From Nocardia brasiliensis ATCC 700358 (GTDB lineage: Bacteria > Actinomycetota > Actinomycetes > Mycobacteriales > Mycobacteriaceae): a DNA stretch of 64,000 bases. Made by a program: the position numbers and the translations under genes. Location of the stretch: NCBI RefSeq assembly GCF_000250675.2, contig NC_018681.1, forward strand, positions 8,370,001 through 8,434,000, given 5' to 3'. The notes under the pieces were generated by a model. It was given only the letters and a program-made list of their open reading frames with translations, did no database searches and was not told where the DNA came from. Below, piece by piece: positions 26,311 to 34,868 of this stretch (positions within the stretch are counted from its first letter, which is position 1; each line of letters begins with the position of its first letter).

Positions 26311-27479
26311 CGCGGCGCGCATAGTTCGGCGAGTATCCGCACACCGCGGTCGATCTGTGCGCTGGGCACGTTCGCAAAGCTGAGCCGGATCGCGTTGCGG
26401 GGCGGGTTATCCGCGGCATAGAACAGGCTGCCGGGCAGCAGTGCGATACCTGCGTCCAACGCCGGGCTAATCATCCTGTCGGCGTCGAAATCTGTTGGTC
26501 CCTCGACCCAAACGAACATTCCGCCTTCCGGCTCGATCCACGAGAATTCGGGCGGCATGTACCGGTGTAGCGCAGCGGTGAGCGTGGCCAGCTTCGCTCC
26601 GTAACCATCGATGGATCGGGCCACATGTGCGGCACCTTCCGCGCTGCGCAGGAAGGTCGCGGCAATCGCCTGGTTGAAGGTCGAGGTCTGCATATCGATG
26701 CCTTGCTTCAACGCAAGCACAGGCTCCAGCAGATACTCCGGCAGCACCGCGATACCGATGCGCAGCGCGGGCGCAACAGTTTTCGACAGTGAGGTCAGGT
26801 AGACGGTGTTGGCCGGCGCGAAGGACCAGAAGGCGGGCACTGGGGCACCCTGATATCTGAGGTCGACATAAACGTCGTCCTCCACCACCGTCACCCTATG
26901 TCGCACAACGATTTCGGCGATCTGCCGGCGCCTGGTGGCAGACATGGTTCGTCCGGTCGGGTTCTGGAAAGTCGGCAGCAGATAGACCATCGCCACCGCC
27001 TGGCGGGTCAGTGCGGCATCCAGTGCCGCGGGCACGATGCCGTCCGCATCCGACTCGACTTCGATGACGACGGCCCCGTGACTGCGGAACACCTTCACCG
27101 CAGGTCCATAAGTCGGTGTTTCCACCAGCACCACCGAGCCCGGGCCGAGAAGCGCCATGCACGTACTGTGCAGGGCTCCGGAGCCGCCCGTCGCGATATG
27201 CGTCAGCTCCGCCGCATCGGTGATCTGCCGTTTCCGCAGGAGTAACTGCGCCTGGTCCAGAAGCGGCGGAAACCCGCGGGTCGTCCCGTATTGCAGAACC
27301 GAGGCCCCGTATTCAGCGACGACATCAGCGGCCAGCCCAGCCACCAAATCGCCTGGCAGCAAAGCGGGATCCGGCGCGCCGACCGCGAACGAGATCAGCT
27401 CCGGCCGCCGGGCCAGCGCCGTGAACATATCGTCGATCGGCCCGCTGCGCACTGCCGCGCGGGAACTGACGGCTGTCAC
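26307..27479 (-). CDS. PLP-dependent aminotransferase (class I/II)
   Basis: 390 residues. The PLP lysine is in SLSKTVAPALRIG, the NPTGR motif in LPTFQNPTGRTMS, the pyridine-N Asp in VEDDVYVDLRY, and a conserved C-terminal Arg in NAIRLSFAN. It resembles the aminoadipate/MocR-type aminotransferase group but has no GntR DNA-binding domain, so it is probably an enzyme. It overlaps the upstream cupin gene and the downstream beta-barrel gene by 4 bp each. The amino-acid substrate is not predictable. Confidence 0.92.
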   Translation of the reverse strand: MTAVSSRAAVRSGPIDDMFTALARRPELISFAVGAPDPALLPGDLVAGLAADVVAEYGASVLQYGTTRGFPPLLDQAQLLLRKRQITDAAELTHIATGGSGALHSTCMALLGPGSVVLVETPTYGPAVKVFRSHGAVVIEVESDADGIVPAALDAALTRQAVAMVYLLPTFQNPTGRTMSATRRRQIAEIVVRHRVTVVEDDVYVDLRYQGAPVPAFWSFAPANTVYLTSLSKTVAPALRIGIAVLPEYLLEPVLALKQGIDMQTSTFNQAIAATFLRSAEGAAHVARSIDGYGAKLATLTAALHRYMPPEFSWIEPEGGMFVWVEGPTDFDADRMISPALDAGIALLPGSLFYAADNPPRNAIRLSFANVPSAQIDRGVRILAELCAPR

Positions 27480-27940
27480 AGACCCGCGCCCACCATCGAA
27501 AACTCCCGACGCAGCCGCGCGACGACCTCCGCGACAGCGCCGTCGTGCTCCGGCGTGAGCACCACGTCGTCGTTGAACATCGGATCGGTGCGCATCTCCA
27601 CAGCAACCAAATCCTCGGTCTCGCTGAGGTTCACGGCGACATGCACCACCCCCTCGGGGATGTACACGAAATCCCCTGGTCCGTGCACGTAAGGCGTCAA
27701 TTCGGCACCGATCAGCGTCACTGCACGACCCTGCAGACAGAGAACGATGATCTCGCTGCGCGCATGATAGTGCGCCCGCGACACCTTCCCCGGCGCCATA
27801 TTCACCATTCCGGCCGAAATACCCTGGCTCCCAGACGTTTCCCTCGTTATACAGGGAACGAGATGCTGAGCCTGCCGCCCGATCTGCTTCGCGGCATCAG
27901 CAGCGGCGACGACACGTACGGCCTTGTGGGCGTTCATCAT
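27476..27940 (-). CDS. Cupin-domain protein
   Basis: 154 residues. Cupin motif 1 contains HYHARSEIIVLCLQG with metal-binding His and Glu residues, and motif 2 contains GDFVYIPEGVVHVAVNL with the second His. A single cupin barrel of this size can be an isomerase, dioxygenase or ligand sensor. It is first in a three-gene operon with an aminotransferase, which suggests small-molecule (amino-acid or keto-acid) metabolism. Confidence 0.9.
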   Translation of the reverse strand: MMNAHKAVRVVAAADAAKQIGRQAQHLVPCITRETSGSQGISAGMVNMAPGKVSRAHYHARSEIIVLCLQGRAVTLIGAELTPYVHGPGDFVYIPEGVVHVAVNLSETEDLVAVEMRTDPMFNDDVVLTPEHDGAVAEVVARLRREFSMVGAGL

Positions 27941-28456
27941 CAGCTATCCCATACTGTTCGGTCGGATGTAGCTGAACTTAAGGGGTTTTCAGCGATGCGG
28001 CTTGCTCGCCGAACCCGATTTCACCAAGAGTTCGCCGGGGTATTTCCGGCCGTCGATCCGCCGTCACCAGGCAGGCAAGTCCATGGCGAACCGGTGCAGC
28101 GTTCAGCAGTTCACCCCCGACTTCACCGCGCGACCTCCGCCAGAGGGCCAGCCAGGCGTTCAGTGCCGTACCGCAAAGGCGGGGCCAGTCCGGTTCCTCC
28201 AGATCTAGGCACAACTCCCGTGAGCCATACGGGAGATTGCACACCTATTCACCGCACAATATGCGGCGAATAAGCGCGTCAATCGCCGCACGCTGAGGTG
28301 TTCTTCTACGAATGCAAGCCTGGTGGCGGCGGTATCCGCCAATTCCAAACCTATGTTGCGATGATCGGCCAACACGTCACCGTCGACTTCAGCGAAGACA
28401 CCAGTGGACCTGTCGCCCTGCAGTGCTAGCGTGGCCGTGAGCGAAGGGAGAAACCG
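27941..28456. other. 516-bp low-density stretch with inverted repeats
   Basis: No frame here has a convincing start, length and family match. It contains a hairpin CTCCCGT/ACGGGAG (28213-28233) and a larger imperfect inverted repeat TATTCACCGCA/TGCGGCGAATA (28246-28272). Short stretches in both directions read like protein but are interrupted. With the decayed integrase downstream it may be debris of an integrated element. Confidence 0.4.
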
Positions 28457-28993
28457 TTGAGTGCAGCGGTTTTGCAGCATCCAGCAGTCGCAGTTGCCAC
28501 ACGAGTAGCGCACACAGCTGACCCCGCTCTAGTTCCTGTAGCGCTTTCGGCTCGTGATGAGATCGCAGCGGTCCTGCTCGAAAGCCCCGAACACCGGCTG
28601 GTGGTGTTCGTGCCGTGCGAGAGCGGGAGTTGGGTCGCGCCGGGGATGTCGGGCGGGTCACGTCGACCGGTCAGCCAACCGCGGCTGACACAGACTGGCG
28701 ACGTCTCGTTGACAGGCGTGTCCGTGCGAGGGTTTTGCGGTGCCGGACCTGATCGTGCGCCAGCCGAGTTCGGCTGGTTCGCGGTCGTTGGCCAGGCAGC
28801 TTTAGACGCGGTCGAGGTCTCTCTGATCTCGAGCGTGGAGACGGTGACCGAGGTGATCGGTGAAGACGGGGTGGCGTTCACGCTGGTCCGTACACGCATG
28901 CTCCCAGCCGCAGATGGGGAGATTCCAGGTTTCGAGAGACCCGAACTGCGCATACTGACGAGAGATGGACGATCAGTGTCGATGTACCTCTAG
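28457..28993 (+). CDS. Orphan hypothetical protein
   Basis: 178 residues from the TTG at 28457, with GAAGGGAG about 7 nt before it. The sequence is soluble, with mixed alpha/beta character (AAVLLESPEHRLVVFVPCES, VGQAALDAVEVSLISSVETV) and a Gly/Pro-rich middle (SWVAPGMSGGSRRP). Codon bias supports coding. I recognise no family. It is isolated between non-coding DNA and the integrase remnant, so it may be cargo of a former mobile element. Confidence 0.55.
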   Translation: MSAAVLQHPAVAVATRVAHTADPALVPVALSARDEIAAVLLESPEHRLVVFVPCESGSWVAPGMSGGSRRPVSQPRLTQTGDVSLTGVSVRGFCGAGPDRAPAEFGWFAVVGQAALDAVEVSLISSVETVTEVIGEDGVAFTLVRTRMLPAADGEIPGFERPELRILTRDGRSVSMYL

Positions 28994-29074
28994 CGTCGCA
29001 ACTCATAGTCGGGGAGCGAGAACGAGTCTTCAGTTCTCTGCAATCGTTGAGCATTTGTAGCCCAGTACCGGTAA

Positions 29075-29445
29075 GCGTAATTGAAGTCCGACACGGTCCT
29101 CTGTGGTCGGATATCAACCTGCAGAACCGAGTCCTGCGAACCACCACGAGAATCGTCCGGGTCGCGGGCAAGGCTTGGTCCGCAAGAAGATCGACGACCC
29201 GAAGAATCAAGAGGCTTGATCGCGGCCAGTGCGCGACCCGCAAAACGTGGGGCGTGCGTGGCAGCGGGTCCGCGCAGCAATGGCGATCCCCGAGGGTCCG
29301 CGCAGCAATGGCGATCCCCGACGATGGAACCCGCCCACAGCTTCCGTGGCGCGGTAGCGACGATCCTCGATGCCGGCCTGTCAGCCAGAGTCACTGCAGA
29401 TGTGCTCGGCCATGTCGACCCGGCGATGACCTGGGTCTGTGACCT
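29075..29445 (+). pseudogene. Decayed tyrosine recombinase (phage-type integrase)
   Basis: Three reading frames each carry part of an integrase catalytic domain. LWSDINLQNRVLR (about 29100-29140) matches the strand after the first catalytic Arg. QGLVRKK, in another frame (near 29168-29188), matches the conserved beta-hairpin Lys region. HSFRGAVATILDAGLSA then TADVLGHVDPAMTW (about 29335-29433) matches the HxxR and GH boxes. The catalytic Tyr after PAMT is absent, and a 28-bp duplication between the pieces breaks the frame. The gene cannot make an active enzyme. Its place beside tRNA-Ala fits a former integrative element. Confidence 0.7.
29266..29321. repeat. Perfect tandem duplication, 2 x 28 bp
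   Basis: Copies at 29266-29293 and 29294-29321 are identical and directly adjacent, beginning GGGTCCGCGCAGCAATGGCG. Since 28 is not a multiple of 3, the duplication shifts the frame of the integrase remnant in which it lies. It looks like a slippage event in a gene no longer under selection. Confidence 0.9.
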
Positions 29446-29467
29446 ATCCGACCCAGTCCCGGAAACC

Positions 29468-29493
29468 AAAAAGCCCGGCCGGGGCCGGGCTTT
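29468..29493 (-). terminator. Terminator of tRNA-Ala
   Basis: A long, nearly perfect stem AAAGCCCGGCC / GGCCGGGCTTT with a 2-nt centre lies 4 bp after the tRNA 3' end and is followed, in the minus direction, by T-rich sequence. It is a strong intrinsic terminator. Confidence 0.88.
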
Positions 29494-29497
29494 CGGG

Positions 29498-29570
29498 TGG
29501 AGCTAAGGGGAATCGAACCCCTGACCTTCTCGATGCGAACGAGACGCGCTACCAACTGCGCTATAGCCCC
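29498..29570 (-). tRNA. tRNA-Ala (anticodon CGC)
   Basis: On the minus strand a full cloverleaf can be folded. The acceptor stem is GGGGCTA with TAGCTCC (one G-U pair), the D arm is GCGC-AGTTGGTA-GCGC, and the anticodon stem TCTCG/CGAGA has loop TTCGCAT, giving anticodon CGC. The T arm is AGGGG-TTCGAAT-CCCCT and the discriminator base is A. CCA is not encoded. It reads GCG codons, which are frequent in this genome. The integrase remnant abuts its 3' side. Confidence 0.97.
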
Positions 29571-29701
29571 GTGCGGCTCCGGGGAACCGCGCTGTGCAAC
29601 TGTAGCAAAGGATGCTGCGAGACTCCGAATCGGGGGGTTTAGCTGGGGTTATGGGGAGTTACGTGGGTGTGGTTCGCTCGCCTGCGGCGTCGCGGCCGCG
29701 A

Positions 29702-30814
29702 CTACTCCCCTGCTGCCCGGCGCATATCCCCGCTCGTCCGGTCCCGCAGTGCTCGGGCGGTGGCCGGGTCGAAGGGGTCGAGGTGGTCGAACATGGGGTC
29801 CTCGTCGTCCACCTCTAGTAGGGACGAGCGCCTGCGGAGGGCTCGGGCGGTGTCGCGGTCCATGCTGCCGCGGGGGGTGGAGGCGTGGTGGGGGTGGTCG
29901 GGTTCGCCTAGTTGCTGGGCGCGGCTGAGGCGGGCGGCGCGGCGGCGGCGGATGTCCTCTTCGATGCGGACTTGGCGGCGTAGGTAGGTGAGGTAGCCGA
30001 CGAGGACCAGGCAGGACAGGCCGCAGCCCCACCAGAAGAGGGGGTTGAGGGCTACGGCGAGGCCGCCGCAGAGCAGGGCGGTGAGGACGAGGCCGAGGAC
30101 GGCGCGCTGCCGGAAGGTGTAGCGGGCGGCGCGGGCGATGGCGTCGGCTTCGGGGTCGTAGCCGCCGCGGCCGCGGCGGGTGGGGACGTAGTCGAAGTCG
30201 TCGTCGTAGTCGTCGCGGGCGGCGTCGTAGTCGTCGAGTTCGACGCGGGCGGGCACGGTGGAACGCGCGGGCGGGATCCGGGCGGCGGCCGGTTCGGGGC
30301 GGGTTTGCTCCGCGTGGTCGTCGTGCACGTCGTCATCATCGGCCGGGTCGCTCTGGTGTGCGTCGACTTCGGCTGCGACAGTGTCGGATTCGAGATCGTC
30401 GGCGGAGTCGGGGTCCGCGTCCTCGCGCTCGGCATCGTCGGTGCCGGCGAGTTCGGCGTCGACGAGTTCGGCGTCAGCGCGGTCTGGTTCGGGGTGGGAT
30501 GCCGCTGATTCGGCGATCGCGGGCTGGTCACCTTCGGTGACGGGGTCGTCGGCCGGTGTTGTCATCCGGTCCTCCGCATCATCGCTGTGGGCATACTTTC
30601 TCTGTGTGCGGCGGGGCCGCCAGTTGGGATCGGTTTCGTGTCCGGCAGCCGGGCCACTCTTGGTGCGCCGCTTGGAATCTCCGCGGTGCAGCACGCGGGT
30701 GGCGAGCGCGGCGTCGGTGGTCCGGCGGATCCGCGGGTGCCGGTCGGCGAGGATCGGGAACAGGACGAAGACCCAGAGCACGACCAGCCCGATCCACAGA
30801 ATCGAGTTCGGCAT
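29702..30814 (-). CDS. glpR: GlpR / SepX-type divisome membrane protein
   Basis: 370 residues from the ATG at 30814. A single N-terminal transmembrane helix (SILWIGLVVLWVFVLFPILA) is followed by about 230 mostly disordered, Asp/Glu-rich residues. Two more helices then occur (LGLVLTALLCGGLAVALNP and WWGCGLSCLVLVGYLTYL), with an Arg-rich tail. This architecture is that of the gephyrin-like molybdotransferase receptor GlpR (SepX in Streptomyces; Rv0996 in M. tuberculosis), which links Glp to the Wag31/divisome machinery. The glp gene itself is two genes upstream on the same strand. A longer N-terminal extension (start at 31003) is possible but is rejected for lack of family-like sequence. Confidence 0.85.
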   Translation of the reverse strand: MPNSILWIGLVVLWVFVLFPILADRHPRIRRTTDAALATRVLHRGDSKRRTKSGPAAGHETDPNWRPRRTQRKYAHSDDAEDRMTTPADDPVTEGDQPAIAESAASHPEPDRADAELVDAELAGTDDAEREDADPDSADDLESDTVAAEVDAHQSDPADDDDVHDDHAEQTRPEPAAARIPPARSTVPARVELDDYDAARDDYDDDFDYVPTRRGRGGYDPEADAIARAARYTFRQRAVLGLVLTALLCGGLAVALNPLFWWGCGLSCLVLVGYLTYLRRQVRIEEDIRRRRAARLSRAQQLGEPDHPHHASTPRGSMDRDTARALRRRSSLLEVDDEDPMFDHLDPFDPATARALRDRTSGDMRRAAGE

Positions 30815-31091
30815 CGCGGTCAGCACCTCCGTCCCCGCCTGGATTCGGTCCATTCGGCCGGCGAGCGGTGCGCAGCACGCCCCGCGTACGTCCGGCCTCC
30901 GTCCGTCGCTACCGCACGGGCGCCGGTCGCCTCGCAGGCTCCCTGCCGGGGGCGCAAGACGCACCTCCGACGTCCGTAGGTTAATTCCGTGACACGTCGA
31001 CATCCGGCAGGCGCGCCGTGCACATCCGCCACACCTGTCACAAAGTAACCATTTCTGCCGCGCGTCGAATGCTCCGGGAGTGTCCGGATGG

Positions 31092-31742
31092 TCAGAGCGG
31101 AGTAGCCCGGCCCTCCCGAATCAAACGGTCGACGACGGTGCCGGTCAGCTCCTCGACGGTGATCCCGACGAGCAGGTGATCGCGCCAGGCGCCGTCCACG
31201 TCGAGGTAGCGACGCAACAGGCCTTCCTCGCGGAAGCCGACATTGCGCAGCACGGCCTGGCTGGCCAGGTTCTCCGGGCGCACGGTGGCCTCGACCCGGT
31301 GCAGGCCGACCTCGCCGAAGCAGTGGTCGAGGCCGAGCGCGAGCGCGGCGGTGGCGACACCCTTGCCGCCGAGATCCTTCGCGACCCAGTACCCGATCCA
31401 GCCCGAGCGCAGCGCGCCGCGCACGATATTGCCGACGGTGAGCTGCCCGCTGAAATGGCCGTCGACCTCGATCACCAGCGGGATCATCGCGCCGCGCCGC
31501 GCCTCGGCCTTGAGACTCGACCACAGCGACGGCCAGTTGGACGCGTGGTTGCGCGCCTCCCAGGCGCCGCGCCCGGTGGGCTCCCACGGCTCCAGATGTT
31601 CCCTGTCCCGCAACCGGATTCGGCTCCAGGCGGCGGCGTCACGCAGGCGCACCGGGCGCAGACTCACCTGTCCGGCCGGTACCCGGATCGGACCGAGCCG
31701 CGCGGGCCAGCCCGGATGCTGGGTGACCCGGAATACGTTCAT
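31092..31742 (-). CDS. rimJ: GNAT-family N-acetyltransferase, RimJ-like
   Basis: 216 residues from the ATG at 31742 (a GTG three codons further upstream is also possible). The acetyl-CoA-binding motif is in KDLGGKGVATAALALGLDH (Q/RxxGxG type), and NLASQAVLRNVGFREEGLLR is the family's C-terminal signature. The order glp - rimJ - glpR is conserved in mycolic-acid bacteria (Rv0994-Rv0996), and the start lies 12 bp past the glp stop. It is expected to acetylate N-termini of ribosomal or other proteins; the actual substrate is not shown by sequence. Confidence 0.9.
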   Translation of the reverse strand: MNVFRVTQHPGWPARLGPIRVPAGQVSLRPVRLRDAAAWSRIRLRDREHLEPWEPTGRGAWEARNHASNWPSLWSSLKAEARRGAMIPLVIEVDGHFSGQLTVGNIVRGALRSGWIGYWVAKDLGGKGVATAALALGLDHCFGEVGLHRVEATVRPENLASQAVLRNVGFREEGLLRRYLDVDGAWRDHLLVGITVEELTGTVVDRLIREGRATPL

Positions 31743-31754
31743 CGTCTCCACGTC

Positions 31755-33014
31755 TCAGCCGCGCTGTGCGAGGAAAGCGACCCTGACCTCGTCGCCGGTG
31801 CGGATCTCGGTGTCATCGGGATCGATCACGATCAAGCTGTTGGCCTCGGCCAGGGTGGCGAGCAGGTGCGAGGAGGCGCCGGCGCCACCGCCGAGCGGTT
31901 GCACGAGGTAGTCGCCGGTGGCCTCGTCGCGCATGAGCTGCGCGCGCAGGTATCCCTTGCGCCCGGCCATGGAGCTGATCGGGGTGATGGTCCTCGCCAT
32001 GATGATCCGGCGCATGGGATGCCTGCGCCCCAGCGCGATCCGGATCAGCGGACGCACCATCACTTCGAACACGACCAGCGCGCCGACCGGGTTGGACGGC
32101 AGCAGGAAGGTCGGCACCTCGTCGCGGCCGAGCCGGCCGAAGCCCTGGACCGAGCCGGGATGCATGGCGACGCGGGCAATTTCGAGTTCGCCGAGCCCCT
32201 CCAGCGCCTCCCGGACCTGTTCGGAGGCCCAGCCGCCGACCGCGCCCGCGATGACGACGACCTCGGAGCGCACCAGCTGTCCCTCGACCACGTCGCGTAG
32301 CCGCCGCGGGTCCGCGCTGACGATGCCGACCCGATTCACGTCCGCGCCCGCGTCCCGGGCTGCCGCGGCCAGCGCGTAGGAGTTGACGTCGTAGACCTGG
32401 CCCGGACCGGGCGTGCGATCGATATCGATGAGTTCGCCGCCGACCGAGATCACCGACAGCCGCGGCCGCGGATGCACGAGCACCTTGTCCTGCCCGACCG
32501 CCGCGAGCAGTCCCACCTGGGCCGCGCCGATGATGGTGCCCGCGCGCACCGCGACATCGCCGGGCTGCACGTCGTCGCCGATGCGCCGCACGTAGTCGCC
32601 GGAGCGGACCGGTTCGTAGATCTTGATCTTCGCGCGGCCACCGTCGGTGAAGTCCAACGGCAGCACGGCATCGGCGAGGGTGGGCAGCGGTGCGCCGGTG
32701 TCGACCCGGACGGTCTGACGCGGCTGTAATCGGATGGGTTGCCGGGATCCGGCGATGACCTCGCCGACCACGGGCAGTGTCAGGTCGACGAGGTCGCCGT
32801 CCTCGTTGCGAATATCCGAGCCCGCGGCGGACACGTCGACGCTGCGCACGGCGTAGCCGTCGATCGCGGCCTGGTCGAAGCCGGGCAGCGGTCGCTCGGT
32901 GACGACGTCCTCGGCGCACAGCAGGCCCTGAGCCTCGGAAATCGCGACCCGGACCGGCCGAGGCGCGACCGCCGCGGCGGTCACCTTGATCTGCTGATCC
33001 TCAACCGAGCGCAT
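31755..33014 (-). CDS. glp: Gephyrin-like molybdotransferase Glp (MoeA family)
   Basis: 419 residues from the ATG at 33014 (MRSVEDQQIKVTAAAV). MoeA domains I-IV are all recognisable: PGFDQAAIDGYAV near residue 45, the linker domain with GDYVRRIGDDVQPGD, the MPT-binding domain (VISVGGELIDID, then VVVIAGAVGGWASEQV) and the C-terminal barrel. In this family the enzyme inserts molybdate into molybdopterin. In corynebacteria the gephyrin-like member moonlights in cell division with GlpR, which is encoded two genes away. The canonical GTSGG-like MPT loop reads AGAVGGWA here, which would favour a non-catalytic divisome role; that is inference. Confidence 0.9.
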   Translation of the reverse strand: MRSVEDQQIKVTAAAVAPRPVRVAISEAQGLLCAEDVVTERPLPGFDQAAIDGYAVRSVDVSAAGSDIRNEDGDLVDLTLPVVGEVIAGSRQPIRLQPRQTVRVDTGAPLPTLADAVLPLDFTDGGRAKIKIYEPVRSGDYVRRIGDDVQPGDVAVRAGTIIGAAQVGLLAAVGQDKVLVHPRPRLSVISVGGELIDIDRTPGPGQVYDVNSYALAAAARDAGADVNRVGIVSADPRRLRDVVEGQLVRSEVVVIAGAVGGWASEQVREALEGLGELEIARVAMHPGSVQGFGRLGRDEVPTFLLPSNPVGALVVFEVMVRPLIRIALGRRHPMRRIIMARTITPISSMAGRKGYLRAQLMRDEATGDYLVQPLGGGAGASSHLLATLAEANSLIVIDPDDTEIRTGDEVRVAFLAQRG

Positions 33015-33166
33015 CCAGCCCTTCCTGATCTCTTCGCACGCCACCGATTCCATCGCGCGATATCGCCTCGGCACAACCGATTCGACGCGAGATGGTGAAC
33101 CATCATTGGTACCCGACGGTCCACTATCGGCGAAACCCGACGCTGACCTCCGTCGGCTGCCGACCG

Positions 33167-34123
33167 CTACTCGTAGGTCGTCAGCTGCGGATCCCAGTCG
33201 GGACCGAGCCGATGTTGCAGCCACTCCCGCAGGGCAGGGCCGTATTCGTCGCGTTCCAAAGCGAAATCGACCGCAGCACGAAGATAGCCGCCCGGGTTCC
33301 CCAAATCGTGGCGCGACCCACGGTGCACCACGACATGAACCGGATGTCCCTCGGCGATCAGCAGCGCGACCGCGTCGGTGAGCTGCAATTCACCCCCGGC
33401 GCCCGGCTCGATCCGGCGCAACGCGTCGAAGATCGCGCGGTCCAGCAGGTATCGGCCCGCCGCGGCGAACGTGGACGGCGCGTCGGCGAGGGCGGGCTTC
33501 TCCACCATGCCCTTGACCCGCAGCACATTCGGATTCACCGCGTCCGGCACGGTCGCCACATCGAAAACGCCGTAGGCGCTGACCTCGTCCTTCGGCACGT
33601 CGATGGCGCACAGCACGGTGCCGCCGCGCTTGCGGCGGACCCGGCACATCACGTCGAGCACGCCGGAGGGCAGCACCAGATCATCCGGCAGCAGCACGGC
33701 GATGGCGTCTTCGTCGTCGTCCAGCGCGGCCTCGGCCTGGGCGACCGCGTGACCGAGGCCCAGCGGTTCCTCCTGCACCACCGAGGTGACGTCGAGCAGG
33801 CCGGGCGCCTTGCGCACCTTCTCCAGCAGCTGGAACTTGCCGCGCTCGGCCAGGGTGCCCTCCAGCACCAGGTCCTCGACGAAGTGCGCGACCACACCGT
33901 CTTTGCCCGGTGAGGTGACGATCACCAACCGCTGCGCGCCGGAGCCCGCGGCCTCGGCGGCGACCAGCTCGATGCCGGGGGTATCGACCACCGGCAGCAG
34001 CTCTTTGGGCACGGTCTTCGTCGCGGGCAAGAACCGTGTGCCGAGCCCGGCCGCGGGTACTACGGCCGTGCGGAAGCACGATGCCGGCGCGGCATCGCCG
34101 GGTTGTCCGGCCTTTGCTGTCAT
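33167..34123 (-). CDS. galU: UTP--glucose-1-phosphate uridylyltransferase
   Basis: 318 residues. The nucleotide-binding signature AVVPAAGLGTRFLPATKTVP and the following KELLPVVDTP are diagnostic. VLLPDDLVLP, GMVEKP and the Asp-Lys region complete the active site. It makes UDP-glucose for polysaccharide, glycolipid and trehalose synthesis in the cytoplasm. It lies upstream of glp on the same strand with a gap of about 150 bp and is divergent from the 5-FTHF cyclo-ligase gene, the same order as Rv0992c-Rv0994. Confidence 0.96.
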   Translation of the reverse strand: MTAKAGQPGDAAPASCFRTAVVPAAGLGTRFLPATKTVPKELLPVVDTPGIELVAAEAAGSGAQRLVIVTSPGKDGVVAHFVEDLVLEGTLAERGKFQLLEKVRKAPGLLDVTSVVQEEPLGLGHAVAQAEAALDDDEDAIAVLLPDDLVLPSGVLDVMCRVRRKRGGTVLCAIDVPKDEVSAYGVFDVATVPDAVNPNVLRVKGMVEKPALADAPSTFAAAGRYLLDRAIFDALRRIEPGAGGELQLTDAVALLIAEGHPVHVVVHRGSRHDLGNPGGYLRAAVDFALERDEYGPALREWLQHRLGPDWDPQLTTYE

Positions 34124-34203
34124 GCGATTACCCTATCCATCCGTCACAGCCTCTGACTCGCTGTCGAGCCGACCGGTATTCCGGCCAGCCTATGGTGATC
34201 GCC

Positions 34204-34800
34204 ATGGAGATGCCCGGCGAGCGCGAGAAACATGCATGGCGCACCGAAATTCTTGCGAGACGTGCGGCACTGCCGCCCGGCGAGCACGCGGCCGAAGCCC
34301 GCGCCCTCGCCGCCGCGGTCGCCGGGCTCGACCTGGACGGTTGGGTGTGCGCGTACGTGCCCGTGCGTGGTGAACCAGGGTCGCTCGAACTGCTCGACGC
34401 GATGCGGACGGCCGGCGCCCGTGTGCTGCTCCCGGTGACCGGCCCGCCCGGACCGCTGGACTGGGCCGAATACCTGGGCCGGGAAAGCTTGCGGCGGGCC
34501 AGGTTCGGTCTGCTCGAGCCCACCGGCGCGGCGCTGACCAGCGCGGCGGTCGGCTGGGCCGAGCTGATCCTGGTGCCCGCGCTCGCGGTGGACCGGCGCG
34601 GAGTGCGGCTCGGGCGCGGGGCGGGGTATTACGACCGGACGCTGGCCGCGGCGCGGTCCGATGCCCGGCTGGTCGCGGTGGTGCGCGACGACGAGGTGGT
34701 GCCCCGGCTGCCCGAGGAGCCACACGATCTGCGGATGGGCTGGGCACTCACGCCGCGCGGCGGGCTGCAACGGCTTGGCGAAGATCACGCGGCGGAATGA
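34204..34800 (+). CDS. 5-formyltetrahydrofolate cyclo-ligase
   Basis: 198 residues from the ATG at 34204; an ATG four codons upstream (34192) is equally possible, as neither has a clear ribosome site. The ATP/folate-binding motif GRGAGYYDRTLA and LILVPALAVDRRGVRLG are characteristic. The basic N-terminus (KHAWRTEILARRAALP) is also typical. It converts 5-formyl-THF to 5,10-methenyl-THF with ATP, returning folate to the active pool. It is divergent from galU (80 bp) and about 70 bp upstream of the fmdB-like gene. Confidence 0.93.
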   Translation: MEMPGEREKHAWRTEILARRAALPPGEHAAEARALAAAVAGLDLDGWVCAYVPVRGEPGSLELLDAMRTAGARVLLPVTGPPGPLDWAEYLGRESLRRARFGLLEPTGAALTSAAVGWAELILVPALAVDRRGVRLGRGAGYYDRTLAAARSDARLVAVVRDDEVVPRLPEEPHDLRMGWALTPRGGLQRLGEDHAAE

Positions 34801-34868
34801 ACAGCGGATTGGCAACGTTGGCACTGTCGGCTGTAGAGTGCCAGATGACGAAACTCGCGGAGGATGCT

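Noticed and set aside
27941..28456. Small genes on either strand in this gap
   Set aside because: Candidate frames (for example 28205-28513 minus) look partly protein-like but lack a ribosome site and any recognisable family, and overlap the better-supported orphan gene.
28990..29570. Intact phage integrase and complete prophage
   Set aside because: The integrase is frameshifted and lacks its Tyr, and no phage structural or replication genes are nearby.
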